From the NCBI GenBank assembly GCA_946539175.1, contig CAMNHH010000022.1, forward strand, positions 1-19,329: a DNA stretch of 19,329 nucleotides. Reading direction: 5' to 3'. The notes beneath the pieces are model-generated. The model ran no database searches. It saw nothing but the letters and a program-made list of their open reading frames with translations, and had not been told where the DNA came from. Numbering within the stretch: position 1 is the first letter of the stretch; each line of letters starts with the position of its first letter. The position numbers and the translations under genes were made by a program. Shown here in pieces: positions 14,132 through 19,329 of this stretch. This DNA is from an uncultured Clostridia bacterium (GTDB lineage: Bacteria; Bacillota; Clostridia; Oscillospirales; Oscillospiraceae).

Positions 14132-14752
14132 TCAGCCCAGCAGACCCCGCAGGCAGGCCAGGCAGAGCTCGTAGATGGAACAGCAGCGGAAGTCCACGCC
14201 GGCCTCCTCCATGGCGGCCCGCTGCTTCTCCGTCACCGCCGCGTAGGGGTAAATGCCGAACATGAAGGGGAAGAAGACCAGCCGGAAGCTGAGCCGCCGG
14301 GCCTCATCCATCTCCGGGCAGAACTTCCGCAGGATCCGGTCCACGTTTTCCAGGGATTTGCCGTAGGCACGTTTGAAGGACACCAGCAGCTCCGGGCGGC
14401 TGTTGGCCTCCACGTCGTAGTTGTTCATGGCCAGCAGCTTCAGAAGCTGCTCCCGCTTTTCCAGCGTCCGGGCCAGCAGCTCCGCCAGCGACTGCCGGGA
14501 GAGGGTCTCGTGCTCCGCCAGAAGGGCCTCCAGATCGGCGTTCCAGAGGGCATACTCCCGCTCATAGAGGGCCAGGAAGATCTCCTCCTTGGTCTGGAAA
14601 TAGTTATAGATGGTGGGGCGGGAGCAGGAGGTCTCCGCGCCGATCTCCTTCAGGGTGATCTCCTTGAAGCTCATGGTCTGATACAGCCGCGCACAGGCGT
14701 TGATAATCTCCTCCCGCCGGGCGGCGATCAGCTCCGGGGTGCCCTTGATCAT
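14132..14752 (-). CDS. TetR/AcrR-family transcriptional regulator, 206 aa
   Basis: A dimeric repressor. The N-terminal helix-turn-helix is visible at residues about 28-60 (FKEITLKEIGAETSCSRPTI then YNYFQTKEEIFLALYERE), the classic TetR pattern. The rest is the ligand-binding helical domain, which shows no recognisable ligand signature. ATG 14752 has GAGGAG about 7 bases upstream. It is divergent from the flavodoxin remnant/DUF4405 operon. The 188 bases between them hold two opposed consensus promoters and four inverted repeats of one design, so I infer that it represses both itself and the plus-strand operon. The ligand is unknown; the target operon suggests redox or flavin/quinone chemistry, but that is only an inference from the remnant and the membrane protein. 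Confidence 0.92.
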   Translation of the reverse strand: MIKGTPELIAARREEIINACARLYQTMSFKEITLKEIGAETSCSRPTIYNYFQTKEEIFLALYEREYALWNADLEALLAEHETLSRQSLAELLARTLEKREQLLKLLAMNNYDVEANSRPELLVSFKRAYGKSLENVDRILRKFCPEMDEARRLSFRLVFFPFMFGIYPYAAVTEKQRAAMEEAGVDFRCCSIYELCLACLRGLLG

Positions 14753-14774
14753 GGTGATTCTCCTCGTTCGTTGA

Positions 14775-14795
14775 TTGCTGACAACGTGTCAGCAA
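14775..14795. promoter_or_regulatory. TetR operator O1 (perfect 9-bp arms)
   Basis: TTGCTGACA (14775-14783) and TGTCAGCAA (14787-14795) are perfect complements around ACG. It covers the expected transcription start of the TetR gene. It is the best match to the shared TGAC(A/G)-N3-(T/C)GTCA design. Confidence 0.85.
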
Positions 14796-14799
14796 CTGC

Positions 14800-14828
14800 A
14801 TGATAGCACATTTCTGACATTGTGTCAA
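14800..14828 (-). promoter_or_regulatory. Promoter of the TetR gene
   Basis: On the minus strand TTGACA (14823-14828), a 17-base spacer and TATCAT (14800-14805). The -35 is part of operator O2, and O1 lies just downstream of the -10. Confidence 0.85.
14815..14827. promoter_or_regulatory. TetR operator O2
   Basis: TGACA (14815-14819), three bases, TGTCA (14823-14827). It overlaps the -35 of the TetR promoter, so binding would block RNA polymerase directly. Confidence 0.75.
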
Positions 14829-14861
14829 TCCCGAACCGCACAGCAAATATTTTCTCAGATA

Positions 14862-14890
14862 TTGACACGGTGTCAGCAACGTTGTATAAT
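14862..14890 (+). promoter_or_regulatory. Consensus promoter of the flavodoxin-remnant/DUF4405 operon
   Basis: TTGACA (14862-14867), a 17-base spacer and TATAAT (14885-14890), a perfect sigma-A promoter. It is overlapped by O3 and followed by O4. Confidence 0.9.
14863..14875. promoter_or_regulatory. TetR operator O3
   Basis: TGACA (14863-14867), CGG, TGTCA (14871-14875), continuing as GCAA like the right arm of O1. It overlaps the plus-strand -35 and the start of the spacer. Confidence 0.8.
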
Positions 14891-14894
14891 GATG

Positions 14895-14909
14895 CTGACG
14901 TGACGTCAG
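14895..14909. promoter_or_regulatory. TetR operator O4
   Basis: CTGACG (14895-14900), TGA, CGTCAG (14904-14909). It is a G/C variant of the same geometry and sits at the expected plus-strand transcription start. Confidence 0.65.
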
Positions 14910-14940
14910 TCCATCAAATTCCACGGAGCTTGATCAAACA

Positions 14941-15091
14941 ATGGACAACTGGAACAAGCTGATTTCCCTTGCTCTGGCCCTGTTCCTTGGGCTGGGACTC
15001 TGTGCCTGCGCGGGCGCGCCATCCGGGACGGCGCTTCGGCGCGGGGCCCTCCGAGGCTGCTTTGCGGGAGTGGATTGCATCGCTGAACTGA
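14941..15091 (+). pseudogene. Deletion remnant of a flavodoxin-like lipoprotein gene
   Basis: The ATG at 14941 opens a lipoprotein signal peptide, MDNWNKLISLALALFLGLGL, with a Cys-Ala-Cys lipobox. From about 15026, the +1 frame reads GRRFGAGPSEAALREWIASLN and then stops at 15089-15091. This looks like the last residues of the lipoprotein flavodoxins common in Clostridia, which end in a GKRF...W...L pattern. The middle (FMN-binding) part, roughly 150 residues, is missing, and the two pieces are one base out of frame. In the signal-peptide frame, translation would instead run on into the DUF4405-like protein. GGAG lies 12 bases before the ATG. The gene still sits behind the TetR-controlled promoter. 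That the lost product was a flavodoxin is inferred from the C-terminal pattern and from the typical TetR-flavodoxin-DUF4405 neighbourhood. Confidence 0.6.
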
Positions 15092-15105
15092 AGGGAGGAC
15101 TTCCC

Positions 15106-15864
15106 ATGGGCGGAACAAACAAACGCAAGTTCAAGTGGATCGTGGATCTGTGCATGACCCTGGTGCTGCTGTGCCTGATGGCCTATCAGGTCTGCGGCGA
15201 GGTCCTGCACGAATGGGGCGGCATGCTGATGACCCTGCTGCTGATCGTCCACCACGTTCTGAACCGCAAGTGGTACGCCGGTCTCCTCAAGGGCCGGTAC
15301 AACGCCTACCGGGTGCTTACCGTGCTGGTGAACACGCTGCTGCTGGGCTGCATGACCCTGACGGCCCTCTGCGGCATGTCCATGAGCGCCCACGCGGTGC
15401 CCTTTCTCTACGGTCTGCTGCCGATCTCCTTCGCCCGGCAGATGCACCTGGCCCTGTCCTGCTGGTCCTTCGTGCTGATGGGCTTCCATCTGGGCCTCCA
15501 TATCCCGGCCATGACGGCGGGGCTCAGATGGAGCGGCAAAGTCAAGGCCGCCCTTTCCCTGCTCTGCGCCGCCGTCGCGGGCCTGGGCTTCCGGCTCTTT
15601 GTGAAAAACAGCCTGCCGGACTACATGTTCTTTCGCACCCCCTTCGCCTTTCTGGACTACGACAAGGCGGCGGTGCCGGTCTTTGCCGAGAACCTGGCGA
15701 TCCTGGTTGCCTTTGCCCTTCCGGGGGCCTGCTGCGCCAAGCTCTGCAAGGCCTTCGGCAAGCACGGCAAGGGCCGCGCCGCCCTGTCTCCCCTGCTCCT
15801 GATCCTGCTGGCCGTCGGCATCTGCGCCCTCCTGCTCCTTTTCGCCGGCGGCAGCGGCCGGTGA
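15106..15864 (+). CDS. DUF4405-like integral membrane protein, 252 aa
   Basis: A predicted polytopic membrane protein with about seven hydrophobic segments (near residues 11-30, 38-53, 68-90, 113-133, 147-165, 189-210 and 227-247). The block HEWGGMLMTLLLIVHHVLNR (35-54) is the signature of the DUF4405 family. H35, H49, H50, H114, H128 and H132 lie in or beside membrane helices, as in b-type cytochromes, so heme binding and electron transfer are plausible but not shown. The start at 15106 has AGGGAGG 7 bases upstream. An in-frame ATG 55 codons earlier belongs to the flavodoxin remnant. It is controlled by the TetR-regulated promoter at 14862-14890. The partner flavodoxin-like lipoprotein has been lost, so its present electron partner, if any, is elsewhere. 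Confidence 0.78.
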   Translation: MGGTNKRKFKWIVDLCMTLVLLCLMAYQVCGEVLHEWGGMLMTLLLIVHHVLNRKWYAGLLKGRYNAYRVLTVLVNTLLLGCMTLTALCGMSMSAHAVPFLYGLLPISFARQMHLALSCWSFVLMGFHLGLHIPAMTAGLRWSGKVKAALSLLCAAVAGLGFRLFVKNSLPDYMFFRTPFAFLDYDKAAVPVFAENLAILVAFALPGACCAKLCKAFGKHGKGRAALSPLLLILLAVGICALLLLFAGGSGR

Positions 15865-16329
15865 CAGCGAAGGTGGACGGCGGCGTACCGATTCCTCCAG
15901 CCCCACAGGAACACGCAAGCTGTCTCATGCCGTATGCCGTTCAAGAACGACGAAAAGCAAAATGCAAAGCAAAACGTGTTTTTTCCTACCTTTTATCTGG
16001 GAACTCCACAATACTCCTGGAAAACGCTTCGTTTACGTTTATACGTTTATACGGTCTTTGTGTTCCGTCCCCTCCGTTGGACGTACACACACCGTAAGGC
16101 CGTCAAGGACACAGGGCCCCGCCCGGCGGCTTTTCCGCGAAGACCGCCGGGGTCTTTGGGGGCCGCTCGTTTTCCATTCGCCGGCTTTGATGGGATCCAT
16201 AGCGCGCATCTCGTTTGCTGCCGGAAAACGCCGAACAGATAATAGGGGTGGCCGGACCGATCTCCCTCCTCAAAGAGCTCCAGGATCTCAAAGCAGACGG
16301 CGTCGCCCACACGTCTTTTTTTTGCGTTC
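15865..16329 (+). other. Gene-free stretch between the DUF4405-like and response-regulator genes
   Basis: I find no gene with a ribosome binding site and family resemblance. It contains short direct repeats ACGTTTAT (about 16037-16055) and the strong hairpin listed separately. A long minus-strand frame (16047-16658) crosses the stretch but runs antisense into the response regulator and looks spurious. Confidence 0.5.
16122..16151. other. Strong GC hairpin
   Basis: CCCGGCGG (16122-16129) pairs with CCGCCGGG (16144-16151). After one bulged C the stem continues as TTTTC with GAAGA. The next bases are GTCTTTGG, so there is no proper T-run and terminator function for the operon upstream is uncertain. 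Confidence 0.55.
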
Positions 16330-16358
16330 TTGCAATTCCGGGGCCCATCGGATATAAT
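16330..16358 (+). promoter_or_regulatory. Promoter of the two-component operon
   Basis: TTGCAA (16330-16335), a 17-base spacer and TATAAT (16353-16358), 26 bases before the ATG at 16384. Confidence 0.75.
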
Positions 16359-16383
16359 AGCGTCACAGAAAGGAGGCTGCGTG

Positions 16384-17049
16384 ATGTTCAGACTGCTTTT
16401 GGTAGAGGACGACCCGGCCATCAGCCGGTCCCTGGCGGAGTTCCTGCGGGGCGAGGGCTTCCGGGTGGAAACGGTCTCCGGGCAGCGGGAGGCAGAGGCC
16501 CTTCTGGCGCCGGGCCGCTTCGATCTGCTGCTGGTGGATCTCTCCCTCCGGGAGGGCTCCGGCTTCGGCGTCTGCGCCGCCGCCAAGGCGCTGGGTCTGC
16601 CGGTGATCTTCGTCACCGCCTCGGGGGACGAGGGCTCCGTGGTGGCGGGACTGGACATGGGGGCCGACGACTACGTGGCCAAGCCCTTCCGGCCCCGGGA
16701 GCTGGTCTCCCGGATCAGGAGCGTGCTGCGCCGCTGCGGCAGCCAGAGCGTTCAGAGCCTGGGCCCCCTCCGGGTGGACACCGACAAGGCCCTGGTGACG
16801 AAGAACGGCGCGGAGCTGCCTCTCTCCGCCCTGGAATACCGGATTCTGCTGGTGTTCCTCTCCAACCGGGGCCGGGTGCTGACCCGGAGCCGGCTTTTGG
16901 AGGAGATCTGGGACGCGGCCGGAGATTATGTTAACGACAACACCCTGACCGTCTACATCAAGCGTCTGCGGGAGAAGCTGGAGGAGGATCCCCAGCAGCC
17001 CACTCTGATCAAAACGGTACGGGGCATCGGCTATCGGGTGGACGAATGA
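16384..17049 (+). CDS. OmpR/PhoB-family response regulator, 221 aa
   Basis: A cytoplasmic DNA-binding regulator phosphorylated by the neighbouring kinase. The receiver domain (about 1-115) has the acidic pair E8/D9/D10 in LLVEDD, phospho-acceptor D52 (LLVDLSL), T78 (VTAS) and K100 (VAKPF). The winged helix (about 130-220) shows LSALEYRILL, RVLTRSRLLEEIWD, NTLTVYIKRLREKLE and the terminal TVRGIGYRV. AGGAGG lies 7 bases before ATG 16384; a GTG codon directly before it is less well spaced. Its stop overlaps the kinase start by four bases (ATGA), so the two are translationally coupled. The likely target is the ABC transporter promoter at about 18566-18618. Confidence 0.95.
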   Translation: MFRLLLVEDDPAISRSLAEFLRGEGFRVETVSGQREAEALLAPGRFDLLLVDLSLREGSGFGVCAAAKALGLPVIFVTASGDEGSVVAGLDMGADDYVAKPFRPRELVSRIRSVLRRCGSQSVQSLGPLRVDTDKALVTKNGAELPLSALEYRILLVFLSNRGRVLTRSRLLEEIWDAAGDYVNDNTLTVYIKRLREKLEEDPQQPTLIKTVRGIGYRVDE

Positions 17050-18047
17050 AGGACTGGAAAAACCCGGAGCTCCGGCGGGAGCTGCTGCTTTACGGCCTCA
17101 TGGCCCCGGTGTTCGGGGCCCTGGGGCTTCTGGTCTCGCCCTGGGCAGGGCTGCTGGGCGCCTGCGCGGCGCTGGCGGGAGGGGGCCTGCATTGGCGCTT
17201 TGTCCACCGCCGCTACCGGGAGCTCGCGGCGCTGAGCCAGAGCCTGGACCGGGTGCTCCACGGCCAGGCGCAGCTTCTGGAGGACAATGCGGAGGGAGAG
17301 CTGGCGATCCTCCGAAGCGAGATCGCCAAGATGACCCTGCGGCTGAAGGAGTCCACGGAGCGGCTGCAGGGGGAGAAGCAGGAGCTGACCCGGGCTTTGG
17401 CGGACATCTCCCACCAGCTCCGGACGCCCCTCACCTCCATGAATCTCAGCCTCTCCCTGCTGGCCCGGGAGGGCGCCGACGGGGCCCGCCGCCTGGCTCT
17501 GACCCGGGAGCTGAAGCGCGCTCTGGAGCGGATCGACTGGCTGGTGGAGACCCTTTTGAAGCTCTCCCGGCTGGACGCCGGGGTGGTGGTCTTTGAGCCG
17601 AGGCCCCTGCGGGCGGCGGAGCTGACCGAGCGGGCCGTCCAGGATCTGCGGATCCCCATGGAGCTGCGGGAGCTGCGCTTTGCCGCGGAGCTCGGGGACG
17701 CGGTGCTGCAGGTGGACCCGGCCTGGACCGCCGAGGCCCTGGGAAACATTCTGAAAAACTGCGTGGAGCATACCCCGGCGGGGGGCAGCGTCACCGTCAC
17801 GGCCCGGCAGACGCCGCTTTTTACGGAGCTTTGCGTCTCCGACACCGGACCGGGCATCGACCCGGCGGATCTGCCCCATCTGTTTGAGCGCTTCTACCGG
17901 GGCAAAAACGCCGACGAGAACAGCGTGGGCATCGGTCTGGCCCTGGCCCGGCAGATCGTTGTCGCCCAGAACGGCACCCTCCGGGCCGTCAACCGGCCCG
18001 AGGGCGGGGCATGCTTTACCATGCGGTTTTATGTGGGGGCGGTATGA
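17046..18047 (+). CDS. Membrane sensor histidine kinase, 333 aa
   Basis: Two close hydrophobic segments (about 13-31 and 33-49) with almost no extracellular loop form a short membrane hairpin. A linker/coiled coil (about 55-118) follows, then the H-box ADISHQLRTPL with phospho-acceptor H123, and the catalytic domain with N-box NILKNCVEH (234-242), G1 SDTGPGID (265-272), F-box LFERFYRG (279-286) and G2 VGIGLALARQ (294-303). A kinase with so small an external part resembles intramembrane-sensing kinases, which commonly take their signal from a partner ABC transporter. This fits the LolD/MacB/BceA-type ATPase gene downstream. It overlaps the response regulator by ATGA. No terminator with a T-run follows directly. 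Confidence 0.94.
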   Translation: MKDWKNPELRRELLLYGLMAPVFGALGLLVSPWAGLLGACAALAGGGLHWRFVHRRYRELAALSQSLDRVLHGQAQLLEDNAEGELAILRSEIAKMTLRLKESTERLQGEKQELTRALADISHQLRTPLTSMNLSLSLLAREGADGARRLALTRELKRALERIDWLVETLLKLSRLDAGVVVFEPRPLRAAELTERAVQDLRIPMELRELRFAAELGDAVLQVDPAWTAEALGNILKNCVEHTPAGGSVTVTARQTPLFTELCVSDTGPGIDPADLPHLFERFYRGKNADENSVGIGLALARQIVVAQNGTLRAVNRPEGGACFTMRFYVGAV

Positions 18048-18097
18048 CCCATATACCCGGGGCAGTATGAAAACAGACCAAGCGAGGAGACGTCAAT

Positions 18098-18142
18098 ATG
18101 CTGTTCGACGGCAGCCACAAGTCCAGATATGCGAAACGATAA
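18098..18142 (+). CDS. Possible 14-residue leader-type peptide
   Basis: An open frame encoding MLFDGSHKSRYAKR has a good ribosome binding site (GGAG at 18086-18089, 8-base spacing), about 50 bases after the kinase stop. Its TAA lies inside the left arm of an inverted repeat, ATAACCGG/CCGGTTAT. A short frame followed by a stem is the layout of an attenuator leader, but chance is quite possible and I do not recognise the peptide. Confidence 0.25.
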   Translation: MLFDGSHKSRYAKR

Positions 18143-18192
18143 CCGGATACGCAAAGAAACGCATCGTTCCATGATACCGGCTTACCGGTTAT
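18139..18192. repeat. Inverted repeat downstream of the 14-codon frame
   Basis: ATAACCGG (18139-18146) is complementary to CCGGTTAT (18185-18192), with a further CCGG-containing word between them. The loop is long (38 bases). It starts the palindrome-rich gap between the kinase and transporter genes. Confidence 0.5.
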
Positions 18193-18204
18193 TTCGGGGA
18201 TGAT

Positions 18205-18225
18205 CAAAGGGGACGCGCCCCTTTG
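18205..18225. repeat. 8-bp hairpin CAAAGGGG/CCCCTTTG
   Basis: CAAAGGGG (18205-18212) pairs with CCCCTTTG (18218-18225) around ACGCG. GGGCCCTTTG follows, a second partial copy of the right arm. Confidence 0.65.
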
Positions 18226-18321
18226 GGCCCTTTGAATGCGGGGCGGAACAGCCCGGTGGACTGTGAGCTTGCGTCGCCGGTCACACAGCTAAGCCCTGGA
18301 ACCGGTATCCTATATGCAGAT

Positions 18322-18356
18322 CCAGAGGGGGAAGATTCGGAGTCTTCCCCCTCTGG
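18322..18356. repeat. Perfect 14-bp hairpin
   Basis: CCAGAGGGGGAAGA (18322-18335) and TCTTCCCCCTCTGG (18343-18356) pair completely around TTCGGAG. It is followed by CCGCTTCTTTGCC, which has only a broken T-run. It could end the two-component transcript or be a dispersed palindromic element. Confidence 0.8.
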
Positions 18357-18492
18357 CCGCTTCTTTGCCCACTTTCCTGCCGGAACAGGATCGTCGGCCG
18401 CCGGGGGCAGCTCAGCGTTTCACAGGACTGGGGGCCGGCGCCTGCTGCCGGGGCGGGCAGGGATCGGGACGCCGCCTCATCCGGCGCCTGCG

Positions 18493-18524
18493 GCGAAGCC
18501 TTCCCCTTGCGGGGAAGGCTTCGC
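18493..18524. repeat. Perfect 14-bp hairpin, REP-like
   Basis: GCGAAGCCTTCCCC (18493-18506) and GGGGAAGGCTTCGC (18511-18524) pair completely around TTGC. No T-run follows. The loop TTGC closed by C4/G4 is also seen, with G4/C4, in the hairpin at 6927-6956. The form resembles dispersed palindromes of gut Clostridia, as far as I remember. Confidence 0.8.
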
Positions 18525-18565
18525 GGGCGGCCAATGCCAGTCCCTGCAGGCTCGGATCTCTGAAA

Positions 18566-18618
18566 TGACAAATCGCTTATCAAACAGTCACCGGATTGTC
18601 ACATTGGCGTGTTATGAT
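18566..18618 (+). promoter_or_regulatory. Candidate response-regulator site and promoter of the ABC transporter
   Basis: A -10 TATGAT (18613-18618) lacks a recognisable -35 at 15-19 bases. In that place GTCAC occurs at 18587-18591 and 18598-18602, an 11-base period typical of OmpR-family half-sites. A larger inverted repeat TGACAAATCG (18566-18575) / CGGATTGTCA (18592-18601) overlaps it. This fits activation by the upstream regulator. Confidence 0.5.
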
Positions 18619-18651
18619 AGGGCCATCAAATCCCAAGGAGGATGAACGCGT

Positions 18652-19329
18652 ATGGAAATTCTGAGAATTGAACATCTGTCCAAGCACTACGGCAGCGGGG
18701 AAAACCTGGTGAAGGCTGTGGACGACGTTTCGTTTTCTGTCGAAAAGGGCGAGTTTCTGGCCATCATCGGGCCCTCCGGCTCCGGCAAATCCACCCTGCT
18801 GCACATTTTAGGCGGCGTGGACCGGCCCACGGCGGGGAAGGTCTTCGTGGACGGCCAGGACGTGTACGCCCAGAACGATGAGCAGCTTGCCATCTTTCGC
18901 CGCCGCCAGGTGGGGCTGATCTACCAGTTTTATAATCTGATCCCGGTGCTCACCGCCGAGGAGAACATGACTCTGCCGGTGCTGCTGGACGGGCGGCAGG
19001 TGAACCGGGAGCGGCTGGAGGAGCTGCTGGACACCCTGTCCCTCCGGGACCGGCGGAAGAACCTGCCCAACCAGCTCTCCGGCGGCCAGCAGCAGCGGGT
19101 CTCCATCGGGCGGGCGCTGATGAACGCCCCGGCGGTGGTGCTGGCGGACGAGCCCACCGGCAATCTGGACAGCAAGAACAGCCAGGAGATCGTAGCGCTG
19201 CTGAAGCTCTCCAACCGCCGCTACGGCCAGACCCTGATCGTCATCACCCACGACGAGTCCATCGCCCTCCAGGCGGATCGGATCATCGCCATCGAGGACG
19301 GCAAAATCGTCCGGGATGAGAGGGTGCGG
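18652..19329 (+). CDS. ABC transporter ATP-binding protein (LolD/MacB/BceA type), 226 residues, cut by window edge
   Basis: The ATPase subunit of an exporter or lipid/peptide-handling transporter. Walker A GPSGSGKST (40-48), Q-loop YQFYNLIP with Q92, signature LSGGQQQR (142-149), Walker B VVLADE (162-167) and H-loop H200 are all intact. The segment YQFYNLIPVLTAEENMTLPV is typical of the group that pairs with FtsX-like (MacB/BceB) permeases. The ATG at 18652 has AAGGAGG (18635-18641) with a 10-base gap; the ATG at 18642 is out of frame. Only a few C-terminal residues are likely missing. With the kinase and regulator 600 bases upstream, it fits a sensing and resistance module for antimicrobial peptides or envelope stress. 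The permease gene would be expected just beyond the window. Confidence 0.93.
   Translation, partial: MEILRIEHLSKHYGSGENLVKAVDDVSFSVEKGEFLAIIGPSGSGKSTLLHILGGVDRPTAGKVFVDGQDVYAQNDEQLAIFRRRQVGLIYQFYNLIPVLTAEENMTLPVLLDGRQVNRERLEELLDTLSLRDRRKNLPNQLSGGQQQRVSIGRALMNAPAVVLADEPTGNLDSKNSQEIVALLKLSNRRYGQTLIVITHDESIALQADRIIAIEDGKIVRDERVR

Noticed and set aside
16047..16658. 203-codon minus-strand frame crossing the 15865-16329 gap
   Set aside because: It runs antisense into the response regulator, has an odd composition and no ribosome binding site. A decayed gene cannot be excluded for the gap part, but nothing supports it.

Overview
The window looks like a chromosomal segment of a Gram-positive gut bacterium of the class Clostridia, probably near the Oscillospiraceae. 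This is inferred from moderately high GC, AGGAGG-type ribosome binding sites, consensus sigma-A promoters, a fermentative arginine deiminase, an SLH-anchored surface protein and a two-component/ABC-transporter module. Everything from 1 to 14752 is on the minus strand and everything from 14941 to the end is on the plus strand. The switch is the divergent promoter region of a TetR regulator. I see no rRNA, tRNA, CRISPR array or transposase.

Layout on the minus strand: (1) the N-terminal 238 residues of arginine deiminase, cut by the window edge; (2) a metallophosphoesterase, translationally coupled to an unusual cytoplasmic-looking protein that joins a ParB-like N-terminal domain to a BMP-type ligand-binding domain; (3) a group running from 12607 down to 3504: a 1880-residue SLH/InlB-repeat surface protein, a Ser/Thr-rich lipoprotein, an 84-residue orphan, an HPr-kinase-like protein, a PqqD-like peptide-binding protein and a NTP_transf_5 nucleotidyltransferase; (4) rhamnulose-1-phosphate aldolase with a palindromic element in its leader; (5) the TetR regulator.

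Layout on the plus strand: a deletion remnant of a flavodoxin-like lipoprotein gene, an intact DUF4405-like membrane protein, an OmpR-type response regulator overlapping its histidine kinase, a 600-base gap rich in palindromes, and the ATPase subunit of a LolD/MacB/BceA-type ABC transporter that continues past the window.

The strongest candidate for an undescribed system is group 3. Kinase + PqqD + NTP_transf_5 is a set of parts known from peptide-tailoring (RiPP) clusters. Here no radical SAM enzyme, lasso cyclase or leader peptidase is present, and the genes lie downstream of exported proteins. I infer a possible phosphorylation or nucleotidylation system acting on a small orphan peptide, the lipoprotein or the surface protein. 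The downstream part (about 4800-6960) and the middle of the giant gene are much more AT-rich than their surroundings, which suggests acquisition or domain exchange. A second clear result is the TetR region, where two divergent consensus promoters are each covered by two operators of the same TGAC(A/G)-N3-(T/C)GTCA design.
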